A stretch of DNA of 64,000 nucleotides from Acidobacteriaceae bacterium (GCA_003134995.1 PLDC01000025.1:244882-308881), one strand, 5' to 3'; numbered from the stretch's first letter, positions 50,651 to 60,526 are shown. Notes: generated from the sequence alone by a model not told the origin. Numbers and translations are program-made.

Positions 50651-52927
50651 GTGCGTTTCCACGCCTGTTTCCAGGTTTTCTCTTCCCGCCTCGCTACCTT
50701 CATATTGCTTAGCGCGTTTCTGGCGCCCTGTTTTTCTGCGGCACAGAAGGCGCCGCAAACAGCGCCGGCTCAGGATCCTCTCAACCAACACTACAGCGCA
50801 GCCCAAACATTCCAGCTCGGCGGAGACCTCGACCGCGCCGAAGCCGAATACCACCAAGTCCTCGCTCTCGCCCTGCAACGCATGGGCGATCTTCTGGCCG
50901 CCGAGAAGAGCGATTCAGAGCAGGCAGTCAGTGCACTTCAAGACTCGGTCGCCGCCGATCCCACCTACGCCGACGCGCGCATCGATCTCGCCATGGTTTT
51001 CTATCGGGCTGGGCACTTGGACAAGGCGGGCACCGAAGCTGCCGCCATAGTCAAAGCCGATCCGCGCAACGGTCGAGCTTTGCAACTGCTCGGCAACGTA
51101 GAGTTCGCGCAGGGAAACTTTGCAGCGTCGGCAGAACACCTTCACACCGCTCTAAGCCTTCAGGCGGATTTCGCCACCGCGTACTCCCTCGCGCTCGCCT
51201 ACCTCAGCGACCACAAGCTGGCCGAGACAAAGTTGTTGTTCGACGAACTGCTGAACGACATGGGCTCGACTCCGGCGCTGCACGTTCTCCTCGGCCGCGC
51301 CTATCGCGAGACCGGCTACCTCGACGACGCCATCCGTGAGTTCAAAAAAGCTATCGACCTAGACCCGCACTACCCAAGAGTTCACTACTATCTCGCTCTT
51401 GCCTATCTAGCCCAGGGAGAAAAAGAGCGCTTTCCCACTGCTCTTCCGCTTTTCGAGCAAGAGCTGGCGATTAATCCAAAAGAATTTTTCAGCACATTTT
51501 TTTTAGGAGTGATTCATCTCGAAGACCGCAATTTTCCCACGGCTGAAGACTATTTGAAAAAAGCGGTGCAGCTGCAGCCAGACAATCCCGACCCTCTTCT
51601 TTATCTCGGCCAGGAGTATGTCGAGACGAACCGCCCCGACCTAGCCATCGCGACATTGAAGAAATCGATCGCTCTCACCACCGACCCATCGCGCAACCAC
51701 TATCAGGTGTCGAAAGCCCACACCATGATCGGCCAGATTCTGGTGAAGATGGGCAAGCAGGACGAGGCTGAGGCAGAACTGAAGCGATCGCAGGATCTGC
51801 GCGCCCAGTCATTCCAAAGCGACAAGGAAAGCCAGGACGCACACCAATCGGGACAGCATGAGCTGCTTTCTGAACTGCAGAGCGGACAAGAGAAGGAGAA
51901 GCCTGCATTCCTTGAGGATCGCCCACCCCTCACTGCCGCTGAGAAAAAAAAGGCGGAGGAACTCCGCGCAACCCTGGCGGAGATCCTCGGCAATGCCTAC
52001 AACAACCTGGGAGTAATTCAAGCCAGACGCGAACAATACGCTCCCGCCGCCGACCTCTTCAAGAAAGCCGCACAATGGAAGCCGGATTTGCCGGGGCTCG
52101 ATCGCAACTGGGGACTGGCCGGTTACCGCGCCCAACGATTCGAAGAAGCGATCGCTCCGCTTGAACGTCAGGTTGTCCATCAGCCGAGCGATACGAAGGC
52201 ACGCGAAGCCCTCGGTGTGAGTTACTTCATGACCGAAAAGTTCGCCAAGACGGTTGAAGTCTTTCAGCCTGAAATGGCCGACCTCCCGGATGACCCAGGT
52301 GTGCTCTACGCGCTGGGAGTTTCGCTCGTCCACTCCGGCGACTCAGTGACGGCGTCTCGCGTATTCCAGCGCATGATCGAGAAGAATCCGAACGTCGCCG
52401 AAATACACTTGCTCTTGGGGCAGGCCGACGCCGATCAGAATCAGTACACTCCCGCTGTCGCTGAGTTCTCCCGCGCCCTCGTACTCGATCCCAAGATCGA
52501 AGGAGCGCATTTCGGATGGGGAATCATTCTTCTCCACCAGGGAAAGCTCGACGATGCGGTGAGTGAATTCCGCGCAGAACTCCAAGCCCATCCTGCAGAT
52601 GCGAAAGCTAAGTATCACGTGGCTTACGGCCTGCTCATGCAGCAGCAGAAAGATCAGGCGTTCGCCCTGCTAAACGAAGTGGTTCGCGACAAACCGGATT
52701 ACGCAGACGCGCAATACCAGCTGGGCAAAATGCTGCTCGAACGCGGAGACGTAAAAGCCGCCATAGAGAGATTAGAAATCGCCGTGCATCTCGACCCCAC
52801 AAAAGACTACAGCTACTTTCAGTTAAGCGCGGCGTACCGTCGCGACGGAAGGCTGGACGATGCTCAGCACGCTCTGCAGGATTATCAAAAACTGAAAGAA
52901 AAGGAACGGGGGACTGAGCACCCGTGA
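50651..52927 (+). CDS. secreted TPR-repeat protein (large)
   Basis: A 758-residue TPR protein. I start at GTG 50651, since upstream in-frame starts (TTG 50567, ATG 50594) would make the terminator stem at 50597-50624 part of the coding region; no strong ribosome site is seen. A signal peptide follows at once (HACFQVFSSRLATFILLSAF, cleavage after SAA). The rest is a chain of about 14-16 TPRs, e.g. AIREFKKAIDLDPHYPRVHY, AVSEFRAELQAHPADAKAKY and AIERLEIAVHLDPTKDYSYF, interrupted by a charged Lys/Glu/Gln linker (about 375-430). A periplasmic scaffold is likely. It overlaps the next gene by 4 bp. Confidence 0.82.
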   Translation: MRFHACFQVFSSRLATFILLSAFLAPCFSAAQKAPQTAPAQDPLNQHYSAAQTFQLGGDLDRAEAEYHQVLALALQRMGDLLAAEKSDSEQAVSALQDSVAADPTYADARIDLAMVFYRAGHLDKAGTEAAAIVKADPRNGRALQLLGNVEFAQGNFAASAEHLHTALSLQADFATAYSLALAYLSDHKLAETKLLFDELLNDMGSTPALHVLLGRAYRETGYLDDAIREFKKAIDLDPHYPRVHYYLALAYLAQGEKERFPTALPLFEQELAINPKEFFSTFFLGVIHLEDRNFPTAEDYLKKAVQLQPDNPDPLLYLGQEYVETNRPDLAIATLKKSIALTTDPSRNHYQVSKAHTMIGQILVKMGKQDEAEAELKRSQDLRAQSFQSDKESQDAHQSGQHELLSELQSGQEKEKPAFLEDRPPLTAAEKKKAEELRATLAEILGNAYNNLGVIQARREQYAPAADLFKKAAQWKPDLPGLDRNWGLAGYRAQRFEEAIAPLERQVVHQPSDTKAREALGVSYFMTEKFAKTVEVFQPEMADLPDDPGVLYALGVSLVHSGDSVTASRVFQRMIEKNPNVAEIHLLLGQADADQNQYTPAVAEFSRALVLDPKIEGAHFGWGIILLHQGKLDDAVSEFRAELQAHPADAKAKYHVAYGLLMQQQKDQAFALLNEVVRDKPDYADAQYQLGKMLLERGDVKAAIERLEIAVHLDPTKDYSYFQLSAAYRRDGRLDDAQHALQDYQKLKEKERGTEHP

Positions 52928-54540
52928 TCATCAGAAAACACCGCGAGCGGAAACTCACAATTCGGTCTACGCGGCAGAACGTAGCTGTTTGCGTGCTGGC
53001 GATCTTCGCGATGTTTGCGTTCTCGTCTGCACCTGCGGCTGCGAACGACGATTCGCAGAATGTGTCTCAAGCAGCCACGCTGATTCACAATGGAAAGCTC
53101 GACACGGCCGAAGAACTTCTCTGGAAGGTGCTAACCCAGCATCCTGACGATGCCGAAGCCTTAAATCTGCTGGGCAGCATCCGCTTGCAGCAGAAACGTT
53201 TTGCAGAATCGGAAACGCTGTTGCAACGGTCAATCGCCCTCGCTCCAAGCCAGCTACCAGCCCACAAAAATTTGGCGCGGGCATTCCACGCTGAAGGCGA
53301 AACAGATAAGGAAATCGCGGCGCTGCAGGATGCCGCAAGCCTCGCTCCGAACGACGCAGACGTCAATTGCACCTTGGCCGACGCGCATTTGAAGAAGAAT
53401 GATTTTCACGATGCGCTCGTAGCCCTCGAACGAATTCCGCGTGCGCATCGTCCGGATAGCGCGCTGCCTCTCCTTGCAGCAAGCTATCTGGGCCTGAATC
53501 GAGTTACGGAGGCTCAAGCGCTCGCGCCCGAGGTCACTGCCCGCGCGGCGAAGAACCCAGCGCTCCGCGTGGAGTTCGCCAAGGTGCTTCTGGATTTCGA
53601 CTTCACCGACGATGCCCTTGCGCTTCTTGCAATCGCCCAAAAGCAGCAGGCTCCAACCTCTGAATTGTTTTTTATGCTAGGCCGTGCGCGAGAACGCAAA
53701 GGGGAACTCGCGCTGGCCCAAAAAGATTTCCAACGAGCCGTCGACTTGAACCCAAACTCACTCGACGCGCTGCAAGCCCTGGCGCGCATGCTAGCGACCC
53801 AGGAGCAATGGACAAAAGCGCTCGAACTTCTCACCCGCGCTCGCACCCTCGCTCCCGACTCGCCAGATGTATTGCGTAAATTCTCCGCCGCCAGCCTGCG
53901 TGCCGGCCACACGTCGGACGCCGTAGATGCAGCCCAGCAGTTAGTAAAACTCCGGCCCGATGAACCCGAGGCGTTATATCTACTAGGCGTTGCGCAACTG
54001 CAGAACGGAGACACAGAAGTCGCGCGCGCCACCATAGAGCATTACACAAAGTTGCGTCCCGAAGATCCGCTCGCCTTCCTCGCGTTGGGCATGGTCGCGG
54101 CCAACCTGCATGATTTTCCCGTCGCGCGCACTAACTTCGAGCAATCTATCAAGCTCGATCCAAATCATTTGGAAGCCTACTACCAGTTGGCTTTGATTTT
54201 TCGCGAGCAGGGAGACAATCGCGCAGCTATCGCTCAGTTGGAGAAAGCTGCCGCCATCGACTCTAAACACGTTCAAACGCAAGCTCTCCTCGGCACGCTC
54301 TACCTCATGCAACAAGACTACGTCAAAGCCCAGGAGCACCTGACGCGCGCCGAGGAATTGGCTCCCAACTCCCCCGATACTCACTATCAGTTAGGCTTGC
54401 TCTTTGCGCGATTAAACCAGCCCGATCAAGCCCAGCGCGAAATGGATCAATTTCGTAAGTTAAAAGATAAAGCGCATCCAAGCCCCACTCCAGCGGGAGA
54501 TCGGCCAGCCACGTCCGCGCCGCCGGATCCTCCATCATGA
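52924..54540 (+). CDS. secreted TPR-repeat protein
   Basis: A 538-residue protein beginning with GTG 52924 that overlaps the upstream stop (GTGA). Signal peptide about 15-40 (VAVCVLAIFAMFAFSSAPAAA). About twelve TPRs fill residues 45-510, e.g. AEELLWKVLTQHPDDAEALN, LAQKDFQRAVDLNPNSLDAL and ARTNFEQSIKLDPNHLEAYY; the C-terminus is Pro-rich. Part of a TPR-TPR-CRTAC1 operon with 4-bp overlaps, so the three products probably form one periplasmic assembly. Confidence 0.85.
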   Translation: MIIRKHRERKLTIRSTRQNVAVCVLAIFAMFAFSSAPAAANDDSQNVSQAATLIHNGKLDTAEELLWKVLTQHPDDAEALNLLGSIRLQQKRFAESETLLQRSIALAPSQLPAHKNLARAFHAEGETDKEIAALQDAASLAPNDADVNCTLADAHLKKNDFHDALVALERIPRAHRPDSALPLLAASYLGLNRVTEAQALAPEVTARAAKNPALRVEFAKVLLDFDFTDDALALLAIAQKQQAPTSELFFMLGRARERKGELALAQKDFQRAVDLNPNSLDALQALARMLATQEQWTKALELLTRARTLAPDSPDVLRKFSAASLRAGHTSDAVDAAQQLVKLRPDEPEALYLLGVAQLQNGDTEVARATIEHYTKLRPEDPLAFLALGMVAANLHDFPVARTNFEQSIKLDPNHLEAYYQLALIFREQGDNRAAIAQLEKAAAIDSKHVQTQALLGTLYLMQQDYVKAQEHLTRAEELAPNSPDTHYQLGLLFARLNQPDQAQREMDQFRKLKDKAHPSPTPAGDRPATSAPPDPPS

Positions 54541-56354
54541 TGCGAATCCTGTCGCGAACAATGCCACGACTGCGCGTGCCACTCTGCGGACGACCTCTCA
54601 GCCCGCTGGTCGCGCTCTTTGCGCTGTTGTGCACCTCGTGTGGCGTCTTGTCACGCCTCGTCGCCCAAGCCGTCCCGTCAACTTCACCGCAAAATCAACT
54701 GCCGCAACTGGTGGATATCACCGACTCCACCGGCATCAAGTTCGAGCACACGTCGTCCTCCGACAAGAAATACATTGTCGAGTCCATGGCCGGCGGAGTG
54801 GCGCTGATCGACTATGATCGCGACGGCCTCCTCGACATTTACTTCACGAACGCGCCAACTGTAGAAATGGCGCTCGCCGGTAAGAAAGCTCGTAGTGCTC
54901 TATACCACAACAATGGTGACGGAACATTCACCGACGTCACCGACAAGGCCGGCGTTGGATATCCTTGCTTCGCCATGGGCGCGGTCGTTGGCGACTACAA
55001 CAACGACGGTTGGCCGGACTTGCTCGTGACCTGCCTCGGCGGAGTCGTCCTCTACCGCAACAACGGTGACGGCACCTTCACCGATGTAACCAAGCAGGCT
55101 GGCCTCGTTGACACACAGTTCGCCACTGGCGCGGCTTTCGGCGACTACGATGGCGACGGATGGGCAGATCTCTTCGTCTCACACTACGTCGATTTTCATC
55201 TCGATGATCTGCCCAAGTTTGGTTCCAGCAAAACCTGCCAGTATCACGGTCTTCCCGTGCAGTGCGGTCCGAGAGGGTTGAAAGGTGCGGGCGATCTGCT
55301 CTTCCACAACAACGGCGATGGCACTTTCACCGACGTTTCGAAAGCCGCCGGAGTCGACGATCCGCACGGCTATTACGGCTTAGGCGCTGTCTGGTCCGAC
55401 TTCAATGACGACGGCCGCCTCGATCTTTTTGTCGCCAACGATTCCACGCCAAACTTCCTTTATCGCAATGACGGGAACGGCCATTTCACAGAAGTTGGAT
55501 TTCTAGCGGGCACAGCAGTAAGCCAGGACGGCTCCGAACAAGCCGGCATGGGAGTCGCGCTCGGCGATTACCTGCACACCGGACGCCTCTCAATTTTCGT
55601 CACCCACTTTTCCGAAGAGTACGCGGCGCTGTTTCGCAACGACGGAGGGATGAGCTTTACCGACGTTTCTTTCCCGGCCGGCATTGCCACGCCGACCATC
55701 CCTTACGTGGGTTGGGGCACGGCATTCTTCGACTTTGACAACGACGGTTGGCCCGATCTCTTCATGGTGAATGGGCATGTCTACCCGCAAGTCGATACTC
55801 TCGATGTAGGCTCCAGATACCGCGAGCCCAAGCTCCTATTTCTGAATCGACACGACGGCACCTTTCGCAACATCAGCGAACTGGTTGGACCCGCGATCCA
55901 GATCCCGCAGGTCAGCCGCGGCGCAGCCTTCGGCGATCTCTTCAACGACGGCCGCATCGACATCGTCGTCGAAAACGTCGACGGCAAGCCCTTGATCCTT
56001 CGCAATGAATATCTTCCCAATGAGAACGGGCCCCATAACCACTGGATCGAATTCGAACTCGCGGGCACCAAGAGCAATCGTCTCGCTCTGAACGCGCGCC
56101 TCAAGGCTGTCGCCGGTGACTTAATACAAGTGGATGAAGTCCGCAGCGGTGGAAGTTATCTGTCGCAGAGCGATCTCCGAATCCACTTCGGCCTCGGTTC
56201 TCACGATCACCTGGATCGCGTAGAAATTCTCTGGCCCTCCGGCAAGACTGAGACTCTGAACAATCTGGCGTCCGATCGCCTCTACGCAGTGAAAGAAGGA
56301 GAGGGAATTGTTCCCCGCGACCGCCTGAGGCCAACTGCTGCGCCGCATCGCTGA
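54537..56354 (+). CDS. CRTAC1-type FG-GAP repeat protein with ASPIC/UnbV domain
   Basis: A 605-residue protein whose ATG overlaps the upstream stop (ATGATG). A hydrophobic N-terminus with LLCTSC is a possible lipobox (Cys about 35). FG-GAP/VCBS calcium loops: DYDRDGLLDIY, DYNNDGWPDLL, DYDGDGWADLF, DFNDDGRLDLF, DFDNDGWPDLF, DLFNDGRIDIV. The C-terminal ASPIC/UnbV module has RSGGSYLSQSDLRIHFGLG and VEILWPSGK. It is a paralogue of 38019-39809 with the same repeat order. Role in this family unknown; here it is co-transcribed with two TPR proteins and followed by GH3. Confidence 0.9.
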   Translation: MMRILSRTMPRLRVPLCGRPLSPLVALFALLCTSCGVLSRLVAQAVPSTSPQNQLPQLVDITDSTGIKFEHTSSSDKKYIVESMAGGVALIDYDRDGLLDIYFTNAPTVEMALAGKKARSALYHNNGDGTFTDVTDKAGVGYPCFAMGAVVGDYNNDGWPDLLVTCLGGVVLYRNNGDGTFTDVTKQAGLVDTQFATGAAFGDYDGDGWADLFVSHYVDFHLDDLPKFGSSKTCQYHGLPVQCGPRGLKGAGDLLFHNNGDGTFTDVSKAAGVDDPHGYYGLGAVWSDFNDDGRLDLFVANDSTPNFLYRNDGNGHFTEVGFLAGTAVSQDGSEQAGMGVALGDYLHTGRLSIFVTHFSEEYAALFRNDGGMSFTDVSFPAGIATPTIPYVGWGTAFFDFDNDGWPDLFMVNGHVYPQVDTLDVGSRYREPKLLFLNRHDGTFRNISELVGPAIQIPQVSRGAAFGDLFNDGRIDIVVENVDGKPLILRNEYLPNENGPHNHWIEFELAGTKSNRLALNARLKAVAGDLIQVDEVRSGGSYLSQSDLRIHFGLGSHDHLDRVEILWPSGKTETLNNLASDRLYAVKEGEGIVPRDRLRPTAAPHR

Positions 56355-56405
56355 CCCATAAAAGTCGGAGCATGCTTCCACTCTCCTGGCGTCAATTTCA
56401 TTGCT

Positions 56406-56421
56406 AGAATACCGGTTTTCT
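56406..56421. promoter_or_regulatory. candidate LacI-type operator upstream of GH3
   Basis: AGAATACCGGTTTTCT, 15 of 16 matches to AGAATACCGGTATTCT, 160 bases before the GH3 ATG. Confidence 0.7.
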
Positions 56422-56580
56422 GATAACATTACGTCTGATTGAGGGTGACCTTTCCGGGGCAAACCGCTCATCCTTTTATCCCTGGCGACTGCGGCATAAA
56501 GCGGCCATGGCAAACCCATGGCTACTTCGCTGTGTCGTAGCGCTTGTCTGGCCAAGTCAGCCCGATTGAGGGATCTACAA

Positions 56581-58908
56581 ATGGCGTCCAAGATAAATTT
56601 GGTTCGCGTTTTACTCCTAGCTATTATTCTCGCCTCACCTCTCTCTTTACTCACAGCACAAGCTCAGTCTCCCAAGCTTGACGATCCCGCCATCGAGCAG
56701 CGCATCACCCAACTTCTCAGCCAGATGACGCTCGAAGAGAAAATCGCCCAAACCGTCCACTTCGCCGACAGTTCCACCGGACCCGGCTCGCCCCACGCCG
56801 ACTATCGAGAGCAGACCGCCCAGGGCCACGTGGGCTCGTTCGAGAACATGACCGGTGCAGCCGAAACCAACGCGTTGCAAAAGATCGCAGTCGAGAACTC
56901 CCGCTTGCACATCCCTCTTCTGTTCGCGTTGGACGTAATCCACGGATACCGCACAATCTTTCCAGTTCCGCTCGCCATGGCCTCCACTTGGGATCCATCG
57001 CTGGTCGAACAAGCATCGCGCGTCGCCGCCAAAGAGGCCACCAAAGAGGGCATCCGCTGGACCTTCTCGCCCATGGTTGATATCGCCCGCGATGCTCGCT
57101 GGGGACGCATCGTCGAAGGCGCCGGAGAGGATCCATACCTCGGCTCCGCCATGGCTGCCGCCTACGTGCGCGGATATCAAGGCGCACGCCTCAATGATCC
57201 GCAATCTATGATGGCTTGCGTGAAACATTACGTCGCCTACGGGGCCGCCGAAGCCGGTCGAGACTACAACACGGTCGACATGTCCGAGCGCACGCTGTTC
57301 CAGGTCTATCTGCCGCCGTTCCACGCCGCAGTCGACGCCGGTGCTGGATCGATCATGAGCGCCTTCAACACTCTCAACGGCGTCCCCTCGACTTCCAACT
57401 GGTTCACCCTCACGCACATCCTCCGCCAGGAATGGGGATTTCAGGGAATCGTGATCAGCGACTATGGATCAGTCAGCGAAACAATAGCTCACGGCATAGC
57501 CGTCGACGGAAAAACAGCAGCGCAAAAGGCCATTCTCGCGGGCCTCGACATAGATCTCGAAGGCAACGAGTACTCCCGCCACTTGGCAGAACTCGTGCGA
57601 TCCGGAGCCGTGCCCGAAAGCGCCGTCGATCAAGCCGCGCGCCGCATGCTCCGCGTAAAATTCGCGCTAGGATTATTCGATCATCCTTATGTCCCCGAAC
57701 CGCATGGTTCCGAAGCAACGACCGGCAAGCCGCAACTCGATCCCGCCCACGTAGAACTCGCCCGCACCGTTGCCGAACGTTCGTTCGTTCTCCTAAAGAA
57801 CGCCGAGTCGGATGGGAAGCCCACGCTTCCGCTGAATCTCGAAGTTCACACCGTCGCCCTCATCGGCCCTCTAGCCGACAGCGCCGCAGACATGCTTGGA
57901 CCCTGGCGAGCCCGCGGCGATGCCGCCGACGCCGTCACCTTGCGCGCCGCACTGACCTCGCGCCAGCAGCAATCAGGCCGGCAGGTAATCTACGCAAAAG
58001 GCACAGAGCTTCTAACCGCTGACGAGAACGGCTTTGCCGAAGCCGTCGCCGCCGCCAAACAATCCGACGTCGTCTTAATGGCCCTCGGAGAAGACTCCTT
58101 GTGGATGAGCGCCGAAGGCGCATCCCGCGCCCATCTCGGCCTGCCCGGAAATCAGCAACAGCTTCTGGAGGCAGTCGTCGCGACCGGCAAGCCCGTGGTC
58201 TTGATTGTGTTCAGCGGCCGCCCACTCACCCTTTCGTGGGCCGCGAATCACGTCCCGGCAATCTTGCAGGCATGGTTCCCCGGAGTGCAAGCGGGTCCGG
58301 CGCTGGTTCGAACCCTATTCGGCGATGTAAACCCGAGCGGCAAACTCACCGTCACCATGCCCGACAACGTGGGCCAGGAGCCGCTCTACTATGACGCGCT
58401 GAACACCGGCCGTCCCGCGGACGGCGTCGATCTCAGCCGTCCTCCCACCAATCCGCAAGAGAAATATCATTCGCGTTATGTGGACGAGCCGAATGCCCCG
58501 CTCTTTCCGTTTGGTTTCGGTCTCAGCTATACCAATTTCAGTTACTCTCCGTTGGAGATGAGCACATCCCAACTCAGCGCCAGCGACCTCAATCAGAAGA
58601 CGGCGCAGCCCCTGCACGTCTCCACCACCGTAAAAAATACTGGCGCGCGTGCCGGCGACGAAATTGTAGAACTGTATATCCGCCTGCGCGGAACCAGCGT
58701 CGCTCGTCCCGTCAGGCAACTAGAAGGCTTTCGCAAACTCACTCTTGCCCCCGGAGAATCGAAGCGAGTCGAATTCACCTTGGGCCGCGATGAACTCTCC
58801 TTTTGGAACATCGACATGCAGGACGTGGTTGAGCCCGCCAGCGCCACCGTCTGGATCGGCCCCAGCTCCGCCGAAGGTGAAAGCGCAGATTTCACCATAG
58901 CGAAGTAG
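56581..58908 (+). CDS. bglX: GH3 beta-glucosidase, BglX type
   Basis: A 775-residue exported enzyme. ATG 56581 follows GAGGG; a frame starting 63 bases earlier is less likely. Signal peptide about 1-27. GH3 N-domain (about 35-360) with FALDVIHGYRTIFPVPLAMA, KHYVAYGAAEAGRDYN and nucleophile Asp in IVISDYGSVSE; GH3 C-domain (about 395-620) with SFVLLKNAES and LMALGEDSLWMSAEGASRA; FnIII-like domain (about 665-765, VKNTGARAGDEIVELYI). BglX-type periplasmic enzymes hydrolyse beta-linked gluco-oligosaccharides from the non-reducing end. It would finish degradation of products from GH16 and GH30, with which it shares an operator motif. Confidence 0.93.
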   Translation: MASKINLVRVLLLAIILASPLSLLTAQAQSPKLDDPAIEQRITQLLSQMTLEEKIAQTVHFADSSTGPGSPHADYREQTAQGHVGSFENMTGAAETNALQKIAVENSRLHIPLLFALDVIHGYRTIFPVPLAMASTWDPSLVEQASRVAAKEATKEGIRWTFSPMVDIARDARWGRIVEGAGEDPYLGSAMAAAYVRGYQGARLNDPQSMMACVKHYVAYGAAEAGRDYNTVDMSERTLFQVYLPPFHAAVDAGAGSIMSAFNTLNGVPSTSNWFTLTHILRQEWGFQGIVISDYGSVSETIAHGIAVDGKTAAQKAILAGLDIDLEGNEYSRHLAELVRSGAVPESAVDQAARRMLRVKFALGLFDHPYVPEPHGSEATTGKPQLDPAHVELARTVAERSFVLLKNAESDGKPTLPLNLEVHTVALIGPLADSAADMLGPWRARGDAADAVTLRAALTSRQQQSGRQVIYAKGTELLTADENGFAEAVAAAKQSDVVLMALGEDSLWMSAEGASRAHLGLPGNQQQLLEAVVATGKPVVLIVFSGRPLTLSWAANHVPAILQAWFPGVQAGPALVRTLFGDVNPSGKLTVTMPDNVGQEPLYYDALNTGRPADGVDLSRPPTNPQEKYHSRYVDEPNAPLFPFGFGLSYTNFSYSPLEMSTSQLSASDLNQKTAQPLHVSTTVKNTGARAGDEIVELYIRLRGTSVARPVRQLEGFRKLTLAPGESKRVEFTLGRDELSFWNIDMQDVVEPASATVWIGPSSAEGESADFTIAK

Positions 58909-58937
58909 CAGCCACTACTTCGCCATCACCGCGTAGC

Positions 58938-58980
58938 GCCGGCATCCTGCCGGCTGTCCCGAGGGCGTCTTCGCCCTCGG
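58938..58980. repeat. paired hairpins after GH3 (REP-like)
   Basis: Two adjacent perfect hairpins: GCCGGCA-TCC-TGCCGGC (58938-58954) and CCGAGGGCG-TCTT-CGCCCTCGG (58959-58980). No U-run. They could protect the 3' end or be REP-type elements. Confidence 0.5.
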
Positions 58981-59134
58981 CCTCGGCGCCACTACAATCG
59001 CAGCGCACGCCGCCAGCGACGCCCTTAGCGATTTGGCGCGACCCCGCATTACCAAAGTTCCCAGAGCTCACGAAGCGCTGCGAAATTCCATCCCCACGCG
59101 ATAGAATTGCTCTTACTCGTCTCGGGGGAGAGCG

Positions 59135-60526
59135 ATGCACTTCGAACAGTTTTATCTGGGATGTCTAGCCCACGCGTCCTACATGCTAGCGTCCGAAGGA
59201 GAGGCGGTAGTAGTCGATCCGCAGCGTGACGTTGAAATCTACCTGCAAGCCGCGGAGAAGAACCGCGTCTCCATTCGCCACATCTTCGAGACTCACCTGC
59301 ACGCCGATTTCGTTTCCGGCCACCGAGAACTGGCTTCGCGAACCGGCGCCCGCATCTACATGGGAGCGCAAGCCGAGGCCGCATTCCCGCACGTAGCAGT
59401 CGAAGACGGCTTCCAGTTGCAAGTCGGCAAGATGCGCATCACGGCTCTCGAAACCCCCGGTCACACCCCCGAGAGTATGTGCTTCGTAATAACAGATGAA
59501 GAGAAGTCCCCGGCGCCGTGGGCAATCCTGACCGGCGACACGCTCTTTCTCGGAGACGTGGGCCGTCCCGATCTTTCCAAACGTTACACTCCCGCGCAAC
59601 TCGCTGGCATGCTCTATGACAGCCTGCACCACAAGGTTCTCACCCTCGCCGATGAAGTTCTCGTTTATCCGGCGCACGGCGCCGGTTCTCTCTGCGGACG
59701 CAACATGCGCGCCGAGCGCGTCTCCACCATCGGCACCGAGCGGCTCACGAATTACGCGTTGCAGATCAACAGCAGGGAAGAGTTCATTAAGCAATTAACC
59801 AGCAACCTACCGGCGCGTCCGGCATACTTTTCGCAGGATGCAGAAATCAATCGCACCGGAGCGACGGCGCTCTCCGATCTTCCAGCGTTGTCACCAATCG
59901 AGCCGGCCGAATTGAAAACTCTTCTAGCCGAAGGAGCCATCGCGCTCGACGTTCGTCCCGGCGATCAGTTCGCCGCCGGCCACGTGCCGGGGTCGGTAAA
60001 CATTGCCCTCTCAGGTCAGTTCGCTTCGTGGGCAGCAGCGCTTCTAGGTTTGTCGGCCAGCCCCGTCCTGATCGCCGACTCGCAGGAGGCAGTAGTAGAA
60101 GCCCGCATGAGACTGGCGCGCGTCGGCCTCGAAGACTCCCACGGATATCTCAACGGAGGCATCGAAGCCTGGCAACAAGCGGGTTTGCCGCTCGCCACGC
60201 TTTCGCAAATCAGCGTCGGAGCGTTGAGCGATCAGCTAGGAGTCTCCGACCTTCAGGTGCTCGACGTCCGTCGCGAACCTGAATGGGAAGCCGGCCACAT
60301 TGCCAATGCGTTGTGGTGGCCGCTCGACAACTTCAAAATCGCCCCGCCCGAAATCGATCACGATATCCCCATAGCCGTTCACTGCAAGGGAGGCTATCGC
60401 AGCATGATCGCCTGCAGCCTGCTGCAACGGGCCGGCTTTCAGAATGTAGTCAATGTAATCGGTGGCTTCGACGCCTGGCAGCAAGCGAAACTTCCAGTGG
60501 TTACGGAGAAGCCAGTCGAGGCTTGA
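59135..60526 (+). CDS. persulfide dioxygenase-rhodanese fusion (ETHE1-like MBL + two rhodanese domains)
   Basis: A 463-residue cytoplasmic protein. GGGGGAG lies six bases before the ATG. Metallo-beta-lactamase domain (about 1-240) with metal ligands in THLHADFVSGH, GHTPESM and LTGDTLFLGDVGRPDL, the ETHE1-type iron site. Two rhodanese-like domains follow (about 260-350 and 365-458). The second has the active-site Cys in VHCKGGYRSM; the first lacks a Cys loop (LIADSQEAV) and is probably inactive. Such fusions oxidise glutathione persulfide to sulfite and move sulfane sulfur, detoxifying H2S. Single gene. Confidence 0.88.
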   Translation: MHFEQFYLGCLAHASYMLASEGEAVVVDPQRDVEIYLQAAEKNRVSIRHIFETHLHADFVSGHRELASRTGARIYMGAQAEAAFPHVAVEDGFQLQVGKMRITALETPGHTPESMCFVITDEEKSPAPWAILTGDTLFLGDVGRPDLSKRYTPAQLAGMLYDSLHHKVLTLADEVLVYPAHGAGSLCGRNMRAERVSTIGTERLTNYALQINSREEFIKQLTSNLPARPAYFSQDAEINRTGATALSDLPALSPIEPAELKTLLAEGAIALDVRPGDQFAAGHVPGSVNIALSGQFASWAAALLGLSASPVLIADSQEAVVEARMRLARVGLEDSHGYLNGGIEAWQQAGLPLATLSQISVGALSDQLGVSDLQVLDVRREPEWEAGHIANALWWPLDNFKIAPPEIDHDIPIAVHCKGGYRSMIACSLLQRAGFQNVVNVIGGFDAWQQAKLPVVTEKPVEA

